A model generated the notes under the pieces. That model was not told the origin of the DNA. It did not search any database and saw only the letters and a list, made by a program, of their open reading frames with translations. This document shows positions 42,311 to 51,443 of a stretch of DNA of 64,000 bases, piece by piece. How positions within the stretch are numbered: the stretch's first letter is position 1; each line of letters opens with the position of its first letter. Source of the DNA: Jeotgalicoccus saudimassiliensis (GTDB taxonomy: Bacteria; Bacillota; Bacilli; Staphylococcales; Salinicoccaceae). The stretch covers positions 930,001 to 994,000 of the forward strand of contig NZ_CCSE01000001.1 of assembly GCF_000756715.1 (NCBI RefSeq), in the 5' to 3' direction. The translations under genes were made by a program, and so were the position numbers.

Positions 42311-44120
42311 TTTTTTCTCCATTATCTAATTTAATTAATTCTAGTAACTCATTTTTTAAATTATGATGATTTTTATATGTTGATATAAATTCTTCAATTG
42401 TATTTAAATCAATATAATTGGATTTTCCAACATATATTTTTTCATATACTTGTTCTGAATTTATTTCATTTTCATTTAATAACTCTTCAAATAGTTTTTC
42501 TCCTGGACGAATACCACTAAACTCAATCAAAATTTCATCTTCATCATATCCACTTAACTTAATCATGTTCTTTGCGAGATCCACTATTTTCACTGGTTCT
42601 CCCATATCTAACACGAATATTTCGCCACCTTTTGCCAGTGCACCTGCTTGTATTACTAGTCTTGATGCTTCAGGGATAGTCATAAAATAGCGTGTCATGC
42701 GTTCATCAGTTATTGTTATCGGTCCTCCCATTTCAATTTGTTTTCTGAACTTAGGGATGACAGATCCTCGACTACCTAAAACATTCCCAAACCTGACTGC
42801 AACCAAAGTTGTATTTTCATATTTTTCGTTTAAGGCTTGTATAATCATTTCAGCAACTCTTTTACTTGCTCCCATAACGTTTGGAGGATTAACAGCTTTA
42901 TCAGTGGATATCATAACAAATTTGTATACCCCATTAGTGCAAGCAGCTTCAGCTATATTTTTTGTACCAATAATATTATTCTTAACTGCCTCGCCAGGAT
43001 TATATTCCATCAAAGGTACATGTTTATGCGCGGCAGCATGATATACAATATTTGGTTGGTATTCTTCAAAGATCTTAAAGATCCTATCTCTGTCTTGTAT
43101 ATCAGCAATTATAGGGATATAATCAATATTTTTATTTAAATTAGTGACTTCTTCTAAAATAGAATATATACTATTCTCTCCGTGTCCAAGTAATATTATT
43201 TTACGTGGTTGAAATCTTGTTATTTGCCTTACAATTTCAGATCCTATACTCCCGCCTGCACCAGTAACAAGTATTATCTTATCTCTAACTTGTTCCTCAA
43301 TTTCTTCTGAGTCAAGTTCTACTGGCTCTCTCCCCAAAAGATCCTCAACTTCTACTTTTTTAAGAGCATTAACTTCTATACGACCAGACATAATATCGTC
43401 TATATTTGGCATAATCATCACTTCAACATTGTCTGCACTTGCAAGGCTATGAATCTCTTTAAGTTCTGATTTTGATAATGAAGGTATCGCTATAACCACT
43501 TTTTGAATATCATATTTTTTAATCAGCTGTTGAATATCTTCACGTTTTCCTTCTACTTTTACTCCGCCGTTCAGTTCCATTCGTTGTTTAGATGAATCAT
43601 CATCTACAGCTACAACTGGATTCATTCCCATCGAAGGTGTATCAAGCATTTGTCTAACTAACATCGAACCACCTTTACCTGCACCTACGATTAAAGTACG
43701 TACAAGTTTACTTTCCTTGGAACTTTTACCAACAAAATATTTACGCCAGACTCTCCAGGAAAGTCTCGAGCCTCCAATAAGAATTAAATGCATCATCCAG
43801 GTAATAACCATTAATCTTGTAAAGCTTGTTTGGAATATCAGTATATTTAATATATATGTAGTGACTATTGAAGCAGAGACTGCCTGAGTAATAGAAATGA
43901 GTTCACGTACACTCGCATATTCCCAGGCACGATGATATAAATTAAATATGTAAGCAAATACATGATGACTAATTAGTAGTACTATTGAAGTCACTGCCAG
44001 TTCAGGCAACGTGTATGCCAAAAAAAACGGCGCCAGAATATAATATCCTGCAAACACCGAAAACGTAACTATGATTGAATCCACTAACAAGAGTAAGAAG
44101 TACCTTTCTTTTGCTCCCAT
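42300..44120 (-). CDS. capD: CapD-like nucleotide-sugar epimerase/dehydratase (FlaA1 family)
   Basis: A 606-residue membrane-bound enzyme: four N-terminal membrane helices (1-110), a first Rossmann-like domain (VRTLIVGAGKGGSMLVRQML), and a catalytic extended SDR domain (LVTGAGGSIGSEIVRQITRF, YHAAAHKHVPLMEYN, STDKAVNPPNVMGASKRVAE). Relatives are 4,6-dehydratases of UDP-GlcNAc (CapD, PglF, FlaA1-like), giving a precursor such as UDP-QuiNAc or D-FucNAc. It follows capC by 16 bp and is read with the downstream sugar transferase. Confidence 0.9.
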   Translation of the reverse strand: MGAKERYFLLLLVDSIIVTFSVFAGYYILAPFFLAYTLPELAVTSIVLLISHHVFAYIFNLYHRAWEYASVRELISITQAVSASIVTTYILNILIFQTSFTRLMVITWMMHLILIGGSRLSWRVWRKYFVGKSSKESKLVRTLIVGAGKGGSMLVRQMLDTPSMGMNPVVAVDDDSSKQRMELNGGVKVEGKREDIQQLIKKYDIQKVVIAIPSLSKSELKEIHSLASADNVEVMIMPNIDDIMSGRIEVNALKKVEVEDLLGREPVELDSEEIEEQVRDKIILVTGAGGSIGSEIVRQITRFQPRKIILLGHGENSIYSILEEVTNLNKNIDYIPIIADIQDRDRIFKIFEEYQPNIVYHAAAHKHVPLMEYNPGEAVKNNIIGTKNIAEAACTNGVYKFVMISTDKAVNPPNVMGASKRVAEMIIQALNEKYENTTLVAVRFGNVLGSRGSVIPKFRKQIEMGGPITITDERMTRYFMTIPEASRLVIQAGALAKGGEIFVLDMGEPVKIVDLAKNMIKLSGYDEDEILIEFSGIRPGEKLFEELLNENEINSEQVYEKIYVGKSNYIDLNTIEEFISTYKNHHNLKNELLELIKLDNGEKNEI

Positions 44121-44136
44121 TCCAACACACCTTTTC

Positions 44137-44925
44137 CTAAAATAGACCTAAAAATTTCTTTCTCTTTTTAACTTTCTTACTATCTGATTTATACTGAACC
44201 GGTGCCTTCACTTTAACTTCCTTATTATGAAGTATCGCTTCTGCATTATATTTCAAATATTTCACATACGATGCACCTAACTCTTCTTCAATTATTTCGT
44301 ATGCTTCTTTCAGCAGAAACGGCCGATTTTCAGCATGATGCGCATCACTGCCGACAATATGGATTAAATTATTCTCAATCATTTTCAGGCTTGCTCGCTG
44401 AAGTCCTTCACCAAGTTTTCCGGCTACAGAAGTTGCAGTGACTTGTGCAATCGCACCTTTTTCAATGAAGTCATATAATTTTTCAAGATTATCTTTTAAT
44501 GGTCTACACCTTTCAGGATGAGCAATCACCGGTGCATAACCTTTCATCTGCAATTCAAAGAATAGTTTTTCTGCATAAGCCGGCACTTCTGTAAACGGGA
44601 ATTCAACCAATACATAAGAAGAATGATTCAATGAAAGATTCAATCCCGCTTCAAGCTCTTCAACAAGATCGCCGTTAATTCTGATTTCCTGACCCGGATA
44701 GACATTAATATTAATATCATTTTGACTAATAATACTTTTTAATTCTTCCATATCAGTTAAAATCTTACTTTTAGGATTAACGAAATCCCCACTATAATGA
44801 TGTGGCGTTACGATGATGTCTGTAATTCCATTTTCTTGTGCCTGATGAAGCAAATCTAATGCATCCTGTTTTGTTGCGGGACCGTCATCTGCTCCGACCA
44901 GCAAGTGATTATGGATATCAATCAT
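44137..44925 (-). CDS. capC: CapC-like PHP-domain tyrosine phosphatase
   Basis: A 262-residue manganese-dependent phosphatase (CpsB/Wzb/YwqE family) that removes phosphate from the capsule tyrosine kinase and so controls polymer assembly. PHP metal motifs: MIDIHNHLLVGADDGPATKQ, IVTPHHYSG, YPGQEIR, APVIAHPERC and HIVGSDAHH. The tail is Lys-rich (KKVKKRKKFLG). Three bases separate it from the kinase gene. Confidence 0.9.
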   Translation of the reverse strand: MIDIHNHLLVGADDGPATKQDALDLLHQAQENGITDIIVTPHHYSGDFVNPKSKILTDMEELKSIISQNDININVYPGQEIRINGDLVEELEAGLNLSLNHSSYVLVEFPFTEVPAYAEKLFFELQMKGYAPVIAHPERCRPLKDNLEKLYDFIEKGAIAQVTATSVAGKLGEGLQRASLKMIENNLIHIVGSDAHHAENRPFLLKEAYEIIEEELGASYVKYLKYNAEAILHNKEVKVKAPVQYKSDSKKVKKRKKFLGLF

Positions 44926-44928
44926 TCA

Positions 44929-45636
44929 CTACTCACTCCCGTAGTAATAGTAATAACTGTCTTTTTTGTTATCCATTTTCTTATTGTTTAATACAACTCC
45001 AATAATATTCGCATCCGCTTTTTCCATTAGTTCTTTTGCCTGTAGGATACTGTCCCTGTTATTATCATCTACATTGGTTACAAGAATTGTCGCATCCGTC
45101 AGCTGACTCAATACTTGCGAGTCTGTTACAGCAAGTGCCGGCGGTGAGTCTATAATGACCATGTCATAGTGATCAGTGACCATCTTCATAAACAGATTCA
45201 TCTTCTTTGATGACAATAATTCTGAAGGGTTCGGCGGGATTGGTCCCGATGTGATAACATCAAGATTTTCAATTCCTGACTCTCTCGTTACTTCATTTAA
45301 TGGCAGTTCGTTAATGATTGCTGTCGATAGTCCGCGAACATTTTGCATTTCAAACGTGTAGTGTGTTGTCGGCCGTCTTAAATCGCCGTCAATCAGCAAT
45401 GTATTCTTACCTGCCTGTGCATAAGCGACAGCCACGTTTGCTGCAACAGTTGATTTACCGGCATTTGGTGTTGCTGATGTAAAAAGCACGGATTTTACAG
45501 GATTATCAATGTTAGAATATGTAATATTTGTTCTGATGGTTCTAAAATGCTCACTGACCGGCGATTTCGGTTTTCTGTCAACGACAAGTTCCCTCGGTCC
45601 TGATTGGAATTTCCTATGATTCTTTTTACCAAACAT
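44929..45636 (-). CDS. capB: CapB-like bacterial tyrosine kinase
   Basis: A 235-residue BY-kinase, cytoplasmic, activated by the CapA membrane adaptor. Walker A SATPNAGKSTVAANVA, Walker A' LLIDGDLRRPTTHYTF, Walker B MVIIDSPPALAV, and a C-terminal autophosphorylation cluster of five tyrosines (KKDSYYYYYGSE). The Gram-positive split form, with the adaptor encoded separately upstream. Confidence 0.95.
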   Translation of the reverse strand: MFGKKNHRKFQSGPRELVVDRKPKSPVSEHFRTIRTNITYSNIDNPVKSVLFTSATPNAGKSTVAANVAVAYAQAGKNTLLIDGDLRRPTTHYTFEMQNVRGLSTAIINELPLNEVTRESGIENLDVITSGPIPPNPSELLSSKKMNLFMKMVTDHYDMVIIDSPPALAVTDSQVLSQLTDATILVTNVDDNNRDSILQAKELMEKADANIIGVVLNNKKMDNKKDSYYYYYGSE

Positions 45637-45648
45637 ATTAAATCCTCC

Positions 45649-46323
45649 CTACTTTTTAAACTTCGCTACTGTACCAAGTACAGGCAAGTCCAGATATTTT
45701 TGTACATCTTCTTCTGTTGTTACACGCTTATCCATAAACGCTCTCAGGAAGGCAATGCCTAAACCAACAAGCAGTCCTAAAATTAAACCAATTGCGATAT
45801 TAATCACCGGCTGCGGTGATACCGGTGATGGGTTGTTTCCAACATCAGCAGCTGCAAGTACCGATACGTTATCCACATTCATTACTTCAGGCACAGTACT
45901 TTGGAATACTGAAGCCACTTCATTGGCAATGTTCTGAGCATTTTGTGCAGATGGATCTGTGACTGTGACTGTCAGCACTTGTGACTGATCTTGGTTAGTC
46001 ACTTCAATTTTATTTGAAATCGCTGCTGATGTTTCATCTAAGTCTAAATTACTTACTACATCATCCAGCACTGTCGGACTTTTTATAATGTCCCTGTATG
46101 TATTAATTAATTGCAGACTCGCCTGAATGTCCTGGTTATTGACCATTTCAGTATCCTGCGCCTGACTGACTAAAATCTGAGTTTTAGCCTCGTACTGCGG
46201 TGTCATTAGAAAAATCGTTCCGTAAGCTGCGATACAGCCAAACAACAGTGTCATAATTGCAATCATTAAAAAATTCTTTTTAATGACGTCTAAAATATCT
46301 TCCAAATTCAATGTTTCTTCCAT
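45649..46323 (-). CDS. capA: CapA-like chain-length determinant / kinase activator
   Basis: A 224-residue Wzz-family membrane protein. Two membrane helices (about 20-43, IAIMTLLFGCIAAYGTIFLM, and 170-195, IAIGLILGLLVGLGIAFLRA) flank an extracellular domain, and a cytoplasmic tail ends FLRAFMDKRVTTEEDVQKYL and VLGTVAKF. The tail activates the CapB kinase. SPVSPQPVIN before the second helix is the usual Pro-rich motif. Start ATG 46323 follows TTGGAGG. The 255-bp AT-rich spacer upstream probably holds the promoter (a TATAAT near 46400), but I cannot fix it. Confidence 0.9.
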   Translation of the reverse strand: MEETLNLEDILDVIKKNFLMIAIMTLLFGCIAAYGTIFLMTPQYEAKTQILVSQAQDTEMVNNQDIQASLQLINTYRDIIKSPTVLDDVVSNLDLDETSAAISNKIEVTNQDQSQVLTVTVTDPSAQNAQNIANEVASVFQSTVPEVMNVDNVSVLAAADVGNNPSPVSPQPVINIAIGLILGLLVGLGIAFLRAFMDKRVTTEEDVQKYLDLPVLGTVAKFKK

Positions 46324-46533
46324 AACAGCCTCCAACATTTCTACTTTCTTTTCTTAAAGCACTTTTAAAACAAAAAAGACTAAAATAAGTGATTCTTTAT
46401 TATATATAATTAATTAGAATATGAACTAAGTATATAGCTAAAATGAGTAAAAAGGAACAACATTTCTCATTTTCATGTAACCTTTAACGAAAATTTTACA
46501 AAACGCGCAGTATTCTCTCTTTATTCTCATATT

Positions 46534-46570
46534 AAAAAAGCAATCCTAATGAAAATTCATTACGATTGCC
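46534..46570 (-). terminator. Terminator after the LCP gene
   Basis: GCAATCcTAATGAA pairs with TTCATTAcGATTGC with one mismatch. On the minus strand it is followed by six T. It separates the LCP gene from the capABCD operon. Confidence 0.75.
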
Positions 46571-46578
46571 TGCTTTAC

Positions 46579-47583
46579 TTATTCTGCTGTCGTGTCCGCT
46601 TCACTCTCATCTGTGTCTATGCCGCTGCTGTTTAAAAATTCTTTTAAAGCAGCATTATTCGCTTCGAAGTCCATATCAATCACATTCCCTGTATGACTCG
46701 TATCCATAAACTGATACGTATTCTCCAGCGGCAGTGTCATCGTTGCGATATCTTTATCTCCTCTGATCATAAAACTCATAATCATACGGTACATTTCTTT
46801 ATTCGGCATTGAAGTATCCACATATCCCATACCAGTACCCAGTATCTTAGGCAGCTTCACAATACCACCGATACTGATAACTTCATCCTGTATTGCTGAA
46901 AGCACTTGCTGCTGACGGCGCACACGGCCGAAGTCACCTTCTTCATCATTACGGAAACGTGCATAAGCGAGCAGATCTTTACCGTTCAGCTGCTGTACAC
47001 CTTGTTTTAAGACTGTATCAATTTTCTCTGACATATCTTTTTCTACATCTATTGTAATACCATCCGGATTGATAACATTCACTGTTTCTATAAAGGCATC
47101 GTAATCCACTGTGACATACTCTTCTATATTAATATCAAAATTATGCGCCATGACTTCACGCAGCAGTTCTACCCCGCCTAGTGAATACACCGCATTAATT
47201 TTATAACTCTGATAACCAGGTATCTCTACGTAAATATCTCGCATGACCGATACCAGTTTCATTTCTTTCTGCATATAATCATACTGGCCAATCATAATGA
47301 CGTCAGTACGTTCTGCACCTTCGTCCATCCGGTCTTTACCAATAATCATCATCGTCTTCTTACCATCATGATTGTCTACAGGATTAAACTCCTCACCTGT
47401 CGGTTCCACACCATTTTCAGCTGCGATATTCAATCCTGATCTGTAACTGAAAATTATATATAGTATTAAAATGCTTATAAATGCAATGATACCTAAAACT
47501 ATAAATCCTCTTTTTCTAACCCGTGTTTTCTTAACGGTATGATACTCTTCTTTATCTGTCCTTCTCATTGTCTCTCTGTCCAT
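46579..47583 (-). CDS. LytR-CpsA-Psr (LCP) family glycopolymer transferase
   Basis: A 334-residue protein with a cytoplasmic Lys/Arg-rich start, one membrane helix (about 25-46, GFIVLGIIAFISILILYII) and an extracellular LCP domain. Key segments: MMIIGKDRMDEGAERTDVIM (conserved Arg/Asp), KLVSVMRDIYVEIPGYQSYK, INAVYSLGGVELLREVM and LAYARFRNDEEGDFGRVRRQ. LCP enzymes join wall teichoic acid or capsule to peptidoglycan. Here, next to capABCD, capsule attachment is the likely task. An acidic tail ends the protein. It has its own transcript. Confidence 0.9.
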   Translation of the reverse strand: MDRETMRRTDKEEYHTVKKTRVRKRGFIVLGIIAFISILILYIIFSYRSGLNIAAENGVEPTGEEFNPVDNHDGKKTMMIIGKDRMDEGAERTDVIMIGQYDYMQKEMKLVSVMRDIYVEIPGYQSYKINAVYSLGGVELLREVMAHNFDINIEEYVTVDYDAFIETVNVINPDGITIDVEKDMSEKIDTVLKQGVQQLNGKDLLAYARFRNDEEGDFGRVRRQQQVLSAIQDEVISIGGIVKLPKILGTGMGYVDTSMPNKEMYRMIMSFMIRGDKDIATMTLPLENTYQFMDTSHTGNVIDMDFEANNAALKEFLNSSGIDTDESEADTTAE

Positions 47584-47770
47584 TGCAATGCCCCTAAATT
47601 TTTCTTAAGAACTCATTGTACGCTTTCTTAAATTTTTTATAAAGTCAAAACCTATCTATAGTAGAAAGAAGGTATTCGATTCACATTTAATGTAATACTC
47701 TTTACCGTTAAGTTTGTTTTAAAGACCCTGTTATTGATATATTGAAAGTATCAGTTAGGAGATGTTAAAC

Positions 47771-47995
47771 ATGGCTAACCTTGACAAGAAAGAGCAGAAA
47801 CGCATCGATGCACACGAAAAAAATATAGAAAACTCCAAGGAGAAAATATGGAAGTACGAACAGAAAATGAACAAACCGGAGTTAAGCGAAGAAAAGAAAG
47901 AAAAACTGCAGCAGAAAATTAATCAGGAACTCCTTTATATTGAAACAGAAGAAAATATTATTGAGAACCCGGATTTTATCGCACAGACAGAATAA
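47771..47995 (+). CDS. Small charged coiled-coil protein
   Basis: A 74-residue, highly charged helical protein (KKEQKRIDAHEKNIENSKEK, then KPELSEEKKEKLQQKINQEL), predicted to form a coiled coil. Family not recognised. Start ATG 47771 lies nine bases after GGAG; the ATG at 47762 is too close to it. It stands between the divergent LCP gene and the DUF1002 gene. No stem-loop terminator is obvious in 47996-48149. Confidence 0.6.
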   Translation: MANLDKKEQKRIDAHEKNIENSKEKIWKYEQKMNKPELSEEKKEKLQQKINQELLYIETEENIIENPDFIAQTE

Positions 47996-48149
47996 ATAAA
48001 AACCAAAGTCATTCTGCACGGAGTGACTCTCATTTATATATACAGATATTTATATGTATCTTTCATCATCCTTTAATAAATATTATATAAAATAGAGATA
48101 ATACTATATCTGTAGTATTCTAAGAAAAAATCAGTTAGGGGTTAAAATT

Positions 48150-49112
48150 ATGATTAGAAAAATACTTGCAATCGCATTAGTCGCTGCAATGATTCCCTTC
48201 GGCGCCCAAAATGCCAACGCAGCAAGTGAATGGGATAATGCGGTAACCGTCTACGGTGCAGCATTGGAACAGGATTCAAATTTACAAAATGAAACAGCAA
48301 ACTTACTCGGTGTTGAGGACACTGACATTACCGATTACGTTTACTCAGAAGACGTTAATCAATACATCAACAAGAGCTATGACAACAGCGTACTGAAATC
48401 CAGTATCCGTATTATCCAGACTGCTGAAGGCAGCGGATTAAACATTGATATTAATGAAGATATGGGACAGATACTGTTAATCTCTGAAGAAACATACCAG
48501 AACGCACTGCTCACTTCAGGCATTACAGACGCTGACGTTACTATTGCAGCAGCACAGGATGTTACAGGTGAAAGTGCATTAGCCGGTGTATACAAAGCAT
48601 TTGAAGCTCAAGGCGAAGCAATTGACCCTAAAAAAACACAAAACGCTCAAGATGAACTAGAAACAATCACAGATATTTCAGAAGAAAACTCAAACGTTGA
48701 AGGTTTCTCACAAGTACAACTGAACAAAGTAATCACTGAAGTTAAAGTTGAAATTGTAAATAACTTTAACGGTGATGTCACTGAAGAACAGGTCCGTACT
48801 ATTGTTGATGAGAAATTAGCCGAGAATGGTCTCGACGGCATGCTCAGCCAGCAGCAGATCGATCGTATCATCGTCATTATTATGAACATTAAAGATTCTG
48901 GCCTTTTTACAGGTGAAGAAGCAGACAGACTGGTGGACAGTTCAAAAGACCTGCTTGACAGAATCACATCGAGCGACAGCTTCCAGGATGCTAAAGACAA
49001 AGCAACAGAACTAGGTAAAGACATTGTTAACTCGGAAGAAGCAAGTTCATTTATGGACTCACTCAGAAGCTTTTGGGAACGTATAGTAGAATTCTTTAAA
49101 GGATTATTTTAA
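48150..49112 (+). CDS. Secreted DUF1002 family protein
   Basis: A 320-residue exported protein: signal peptide 1-25 (KILAIALVAAMIPFGAQNAN, cleavage after ANA) and a DUF1002 domain over residues 30-200 (ITDYVYSEDVNQYINKSYDN, GESALAGVYKAFEAQGEAID). The C-terminal half is helical and ends SFWERIVEFFKGLF, an amphipathic tail that could touch the membrane. DUF1002 proteins are common in Firmicutes; their function is unknown. Strongly acidic. TTAGGGG precedes the ATG. Confidence 0.85.
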   Translation: MIRKILAIALVAAMIPFGAQNANAASEWDNAVTVYGAALEQDSNLQNETANLLGVEDTDITDYVYSEDVNQYINKSYDNSVLKSSIRIIQTAEGSGLNIDINEDMGQILLISEETYQNALLTSGITDADVTIAAAQDVTGESALAGVYKAFEAQGEAIDPKKTQNAQDELETITDISEENSNVEGFSQVQLNKVITEVKVEIVNNFNGDVTEEQVRTIVDEKLAENGLDGMLSQQQIDRIIVIIMNIKDSGLFTGEEADRLVDSSKDLLDRITSSDSFQDAKDKATELGKDIVNSEEASSFMDSLRSFWERIVEFFKGLF

Positions 49113-49118
49113 ATAGAA

Positions 49119-49161
49119 ATAGGGCCGGAGTCTTTGCACACAAAGACTCCGGCCCTATTAT
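49119..49161. terminator. Bidirectional terminator
   Basis: AATAGGGCCGGAGTCTTTG pairs perfectly with CAAAGACTCCGGCCCTATT, between the convergent DUF1002 and mazF-like genes. Confidence 0.95.
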
Positions 49162-49162
49162 A

Positions 49163-49492
49163 TTATATACTCAATATCGCTTTAATTCTTTCAATCACTT
49201 TAGTTTTACATGACTGCTGCAATTTGTCTTCTAATTTATAAGAATGGCTCCCAAGATCTAAAGCCCTCATTTGTGAACAATCCACTACACCATGAATATT
49301 ATTGTCCATTGTTTCAATAATAACATCTGTTGGATAGCGTTTTTCTCTGCTCGTTACAGGCAGTACCCAGACAATATTAACTTTATTATTGAAGTCAGTA
49401 TCACTTACAACTACACAAGGCCTGTATTTCCCTTTTTCATTTCCTTTAACCGGGTTTAAATTAACCTTTATCACATCATATTGATTTACCAT
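49163..49492 (-). CDS. MazF/PemK-family mRNA interferase toxin
   Basis: A 109-residue type II toxin that cuts cellular mRNA at short sequence motifs. Family marks: YDVIKVNLNPVKGNEKGKYR, PCVVVSDTDFNN, VWVLPVTSR and GVVDCSQMRALDL (active-site strand with the Gln/Arg pair). Apparently intact. Its ATGGTAA start overlaps the stop codon of the unshifted antitoxin frame, the normal coupling in mazEF loci. The recognition sequence cannot be predicted. Confidence 0.9.
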   Translation of the reverse strand: MVNQYDVIKVNLNPVKGNEKGKYRPCVVVSDTDFNNKVNIVWVLPVTSREKRYPTDVIIETMDNNIHGVVDCSQMRALDLGSHSYKLEDKLQQSCKTKVIERIKAILSI

Positions 49493-49720
49493 CTCTCTCT
49501 GCCCTGATCTTGACCCCAGTCCGCTTCTTCAAGATTATTATAAGAATGTCCATTCTTCTTTAAAACTTTTACCTTCTTTTTTTGTCAAAATCATTTCATC
49601 ATTTATTTTTTCGATGTTCAATCTGTCGCCGATTTTTAAACCCATTTCTTCCATCGTTTTTTTCTTAATTGATATAGCCTGACTGTTGCCGCTTTTAAAA
49701 ATCTTCAGTTCAGTGTTCAT
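49486..49720 (-). pseudogene. MazE-type (AbrB-fold) antitoxin, frameshifted in an A7 tract
   Basis: From ATG 49720 (site GGGGTGG) the frame reads MNTELKIFKSGNSQAISIKK, the swapped-hairpin AbrB DNA-binding domain, but stops at 49538 after 60 residues. The +1 frame continues the lost tail: VLKKNGHSYNNLEEADWGQD then QGRERW, ending at 49486 within the toxin start. That acidic, Trp-containing end is the usual toxin-wrapping tail. Six instead of seven A at 49577-49583 (T on the plus strand) would restore a 77-residue antitoxin. It is a real mutation, a slippery switch, or an assembly error. Confidence 0.75.
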
Positions 49721-49789
49721 ATTAAACCACCCCATATACCAATTATATATGTACTTACATTTTGTCTATACATACTTAAGATTAGTTGT

Positions 49790-49843
49790 TAAAAAAACTC
49801 CCTTTAAATCAGCTTATCTGCTAAGCGTCTGCTTCAAGGGAGC
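49790..49843 (-). terminator. Terminator after the small membrane protein gene
   Basis: CTCCCTTtAAATCAGC pairs with GCTTcAAGGGAG around a structured loop. On the minus strand it is followed by seven T. Confidence 0.7.
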
Positions 49844-49877
49844 ATGTCAAACAATGTATCAAGTTTTTTTATATGAA

Positions 49878-50072
49878 TTATTTTCTTTTCCCTGCTTCAT
49901 GAGGCACATTCTCTTTGCTGTTCTTAAGCATCTTCACTCCTACATATAAAAGGATTACCGCAGCCAGCAGATTCACTGCAGCAAGCAACATATTCGAAGA
50001 CAGGTACGAAAATCCATTTATCAAAGATGAAATCCCCAGAATAATTAAAACGATATTAAATATCTTTGCCAT
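49878..50072 (-). CDS. Small two-helix membrane protein
   Basis: A 64-residue protein with two hydrophobic helices (IFNIVLIILGISSLINGFSY and AAVNLLAAVILLYVGVKML) and a charged C-terminus. Family not recognised. ATG at 50072 (tandem with one three bases upstream) lies just behind AAGGAGG. It starts 27 bases after the MFS gene stop and is probably cotranscribed. Confidence 0.65.
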   Translation of the reverse strand: MAKIFNIVLIILGISSLINGFSYLSSNMLLAAVNLLAAVILLYVGVKMLKNSKENVPHEAGKRK

Positions 50073-50098
50073 CATATCCTCCTTGACTGCCGTCTTTC

Positions 50099-51346
50099 TT
50101 ATGGGTTTCTCCACAATATTTTGTTTTTACTTTTAAGATCAAACACTTTCCGGTATCTGTAAGATATAAATGCTGCAAGCACTACTGCGATTACTGCAAT
50201 AACAATCTCGAACATAAAGACATACGATACACCGATATGACGGTTAATCAGTCCCGTTAAGTAAGGCAGTGTAATAAATGCGATACTCGATGACAGTGTG
50301 ACAAAAGCTGTGCTCGTCCCTTTCTTCTCCGGGAAGAACTGCGCCATTAAAGTTACCGCCAGCTGGAAAAGTCCTGACGTTGCCATACCGAGAATGAACG
50401 CAAGCACAACCAGTATTGCATAACTCTCTACGAACAATAATGATACCAATGCAATAATTGCCACCATCGGATAGATAATCAGTGCCGTAATCGGTTTAAA
50501 CAGTTTATCCAGCAGAGTTGCAAGGATAATCACAGTTACGAACCCGCCGAAGCTGTAAATACTTAGCAGGTTAATTGCCTGAGCTTCCGGCAGTCCGATG
50601 ACTTCCTGCGCATAAGTTGCCAGCCACGTCTGGATAATAAGGAACAATCCTACTGACGTAAAGCCAATTGCGATCACCGTAATCCCCTCACGCATAAACT
50701 TCGGTTTCTCTTTGAAGATCAATGCAGCTTTAACCGGTTTAATATTCTTCTCTTTCTCTTCTTCCGTTTGCGGTACTTCCTCAAGCACGTTCGCTTCCGG
50801 GAACTTCAAAGTAAATAAGTGTATTGCGTTAAATAAGAATATAGCCGCCATTATAAAGAACGTGTAGCCGTAGAACATATCACGTGCCATAAAGAACGTA
50901 ATCATTAACGGCAGAATTGTTGAACCGACAGACATAAATGCTTTAACGAGCACCGTTGCCGAACTCGAACGTTTTCTGAACACTTCAATCAGTGCCGGAT
51001 ACGAACTCGTATCGAGAATAGAATTCCCCATTCCTGCCAGCAGTGCAAACATAAATGCAACTGTATATGTCGGCGCGAATGGTATGGCCACAAGAAACAC
51101 CACGTACAGGAAACATGCTGTAATCAGCATTGGTCTTCTTCCAAGATTATCTGATAACTTACCTGCAAAAGATAAGGCAATCAGCTTACCGATACCGATA
51201 GCCGAGATTAAAGCCGAGATTGCTGCTGCATCTGTGTTGAGCTGTTCAGTCAGAAAGCCCATATGTAATGCGATAATTAAGTTGATCATGCCGAGCAGTA
51301 TGTAATTAATGTAAATACTTGAGCCGATACGCAGTTGATTGGACAT
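50099..51346 (-). CDS. Major facilitator superfamily transporter
   Basis: A 415-residue 12-helix transporter. The loop between helices 2 and 3 carries the MFS motif (FAGKLSDNLGRRPMLI), and the long central loop is rich in Glu/Lys (PQTEEEKEKNIKPVKAA). The second half opens MREGITVIAIGFTSVGLFLI. Substrate unknown; the layout suits a metabolite or drug transporter. The ATG follows AAGAAGG. It forms a unit with the small membrane protein downstream. Confidence 0.85.
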   Translation of the reverse strand: MSNQLRIGSSIYINYILLGMINLIIALHMGFLTEQLNTDAAAISALISAIGIGKLIALSFAGKLSDNLGRRPMLITACFLYVVFLVAIPFAPTYTVAFMFALLAGMGNSILDTSSYPALIEVFRKRSSSATVLVKAFMSVGSTILPLMITFFMARDMFYGYTFFIMAAIFLFNAIHLFTLKFPEANVLEEVPQTEEEKEKNIKPVKAALIFKEKPKFMREGITVIAIGFTSVGLFLIIQTWLATYAQEVIGLPEAQAINLLSIYSFGGFVTVIILATLLDKLFKPITALIIYPMVAIIALVSLLFVESYAILVVLAFILGMATSGLFQLAVTLMAQFFPEKKGTSTAFVTLSSSIAFITLPYLTGLINRHIGVSYVFMFEIVIAVIAVVLAAFISYRYRKVFDLKSKNKILWRNP

Positions 51347-51398
51347 ATAATAACCTTCTTCTTTTTATGTATTACAGAAGTATATCAAAAATTCAGAA

Positions 51399-51436
51399 AA
51401 ATAACAGAGACAATTTAATATTGTCTCTGTTATTAA
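51399..51436. terminator. Terminator between MFS and zinc-ribbon genes
   Basis: AATAACAGAGACAAT pairs perfectly with ATTGTCTCTGTTATT, just downstream of the zinc-ribbon gene on the minus strand. Confidence 0.85.
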
Positions 51437-51443
51437 TGTACAT

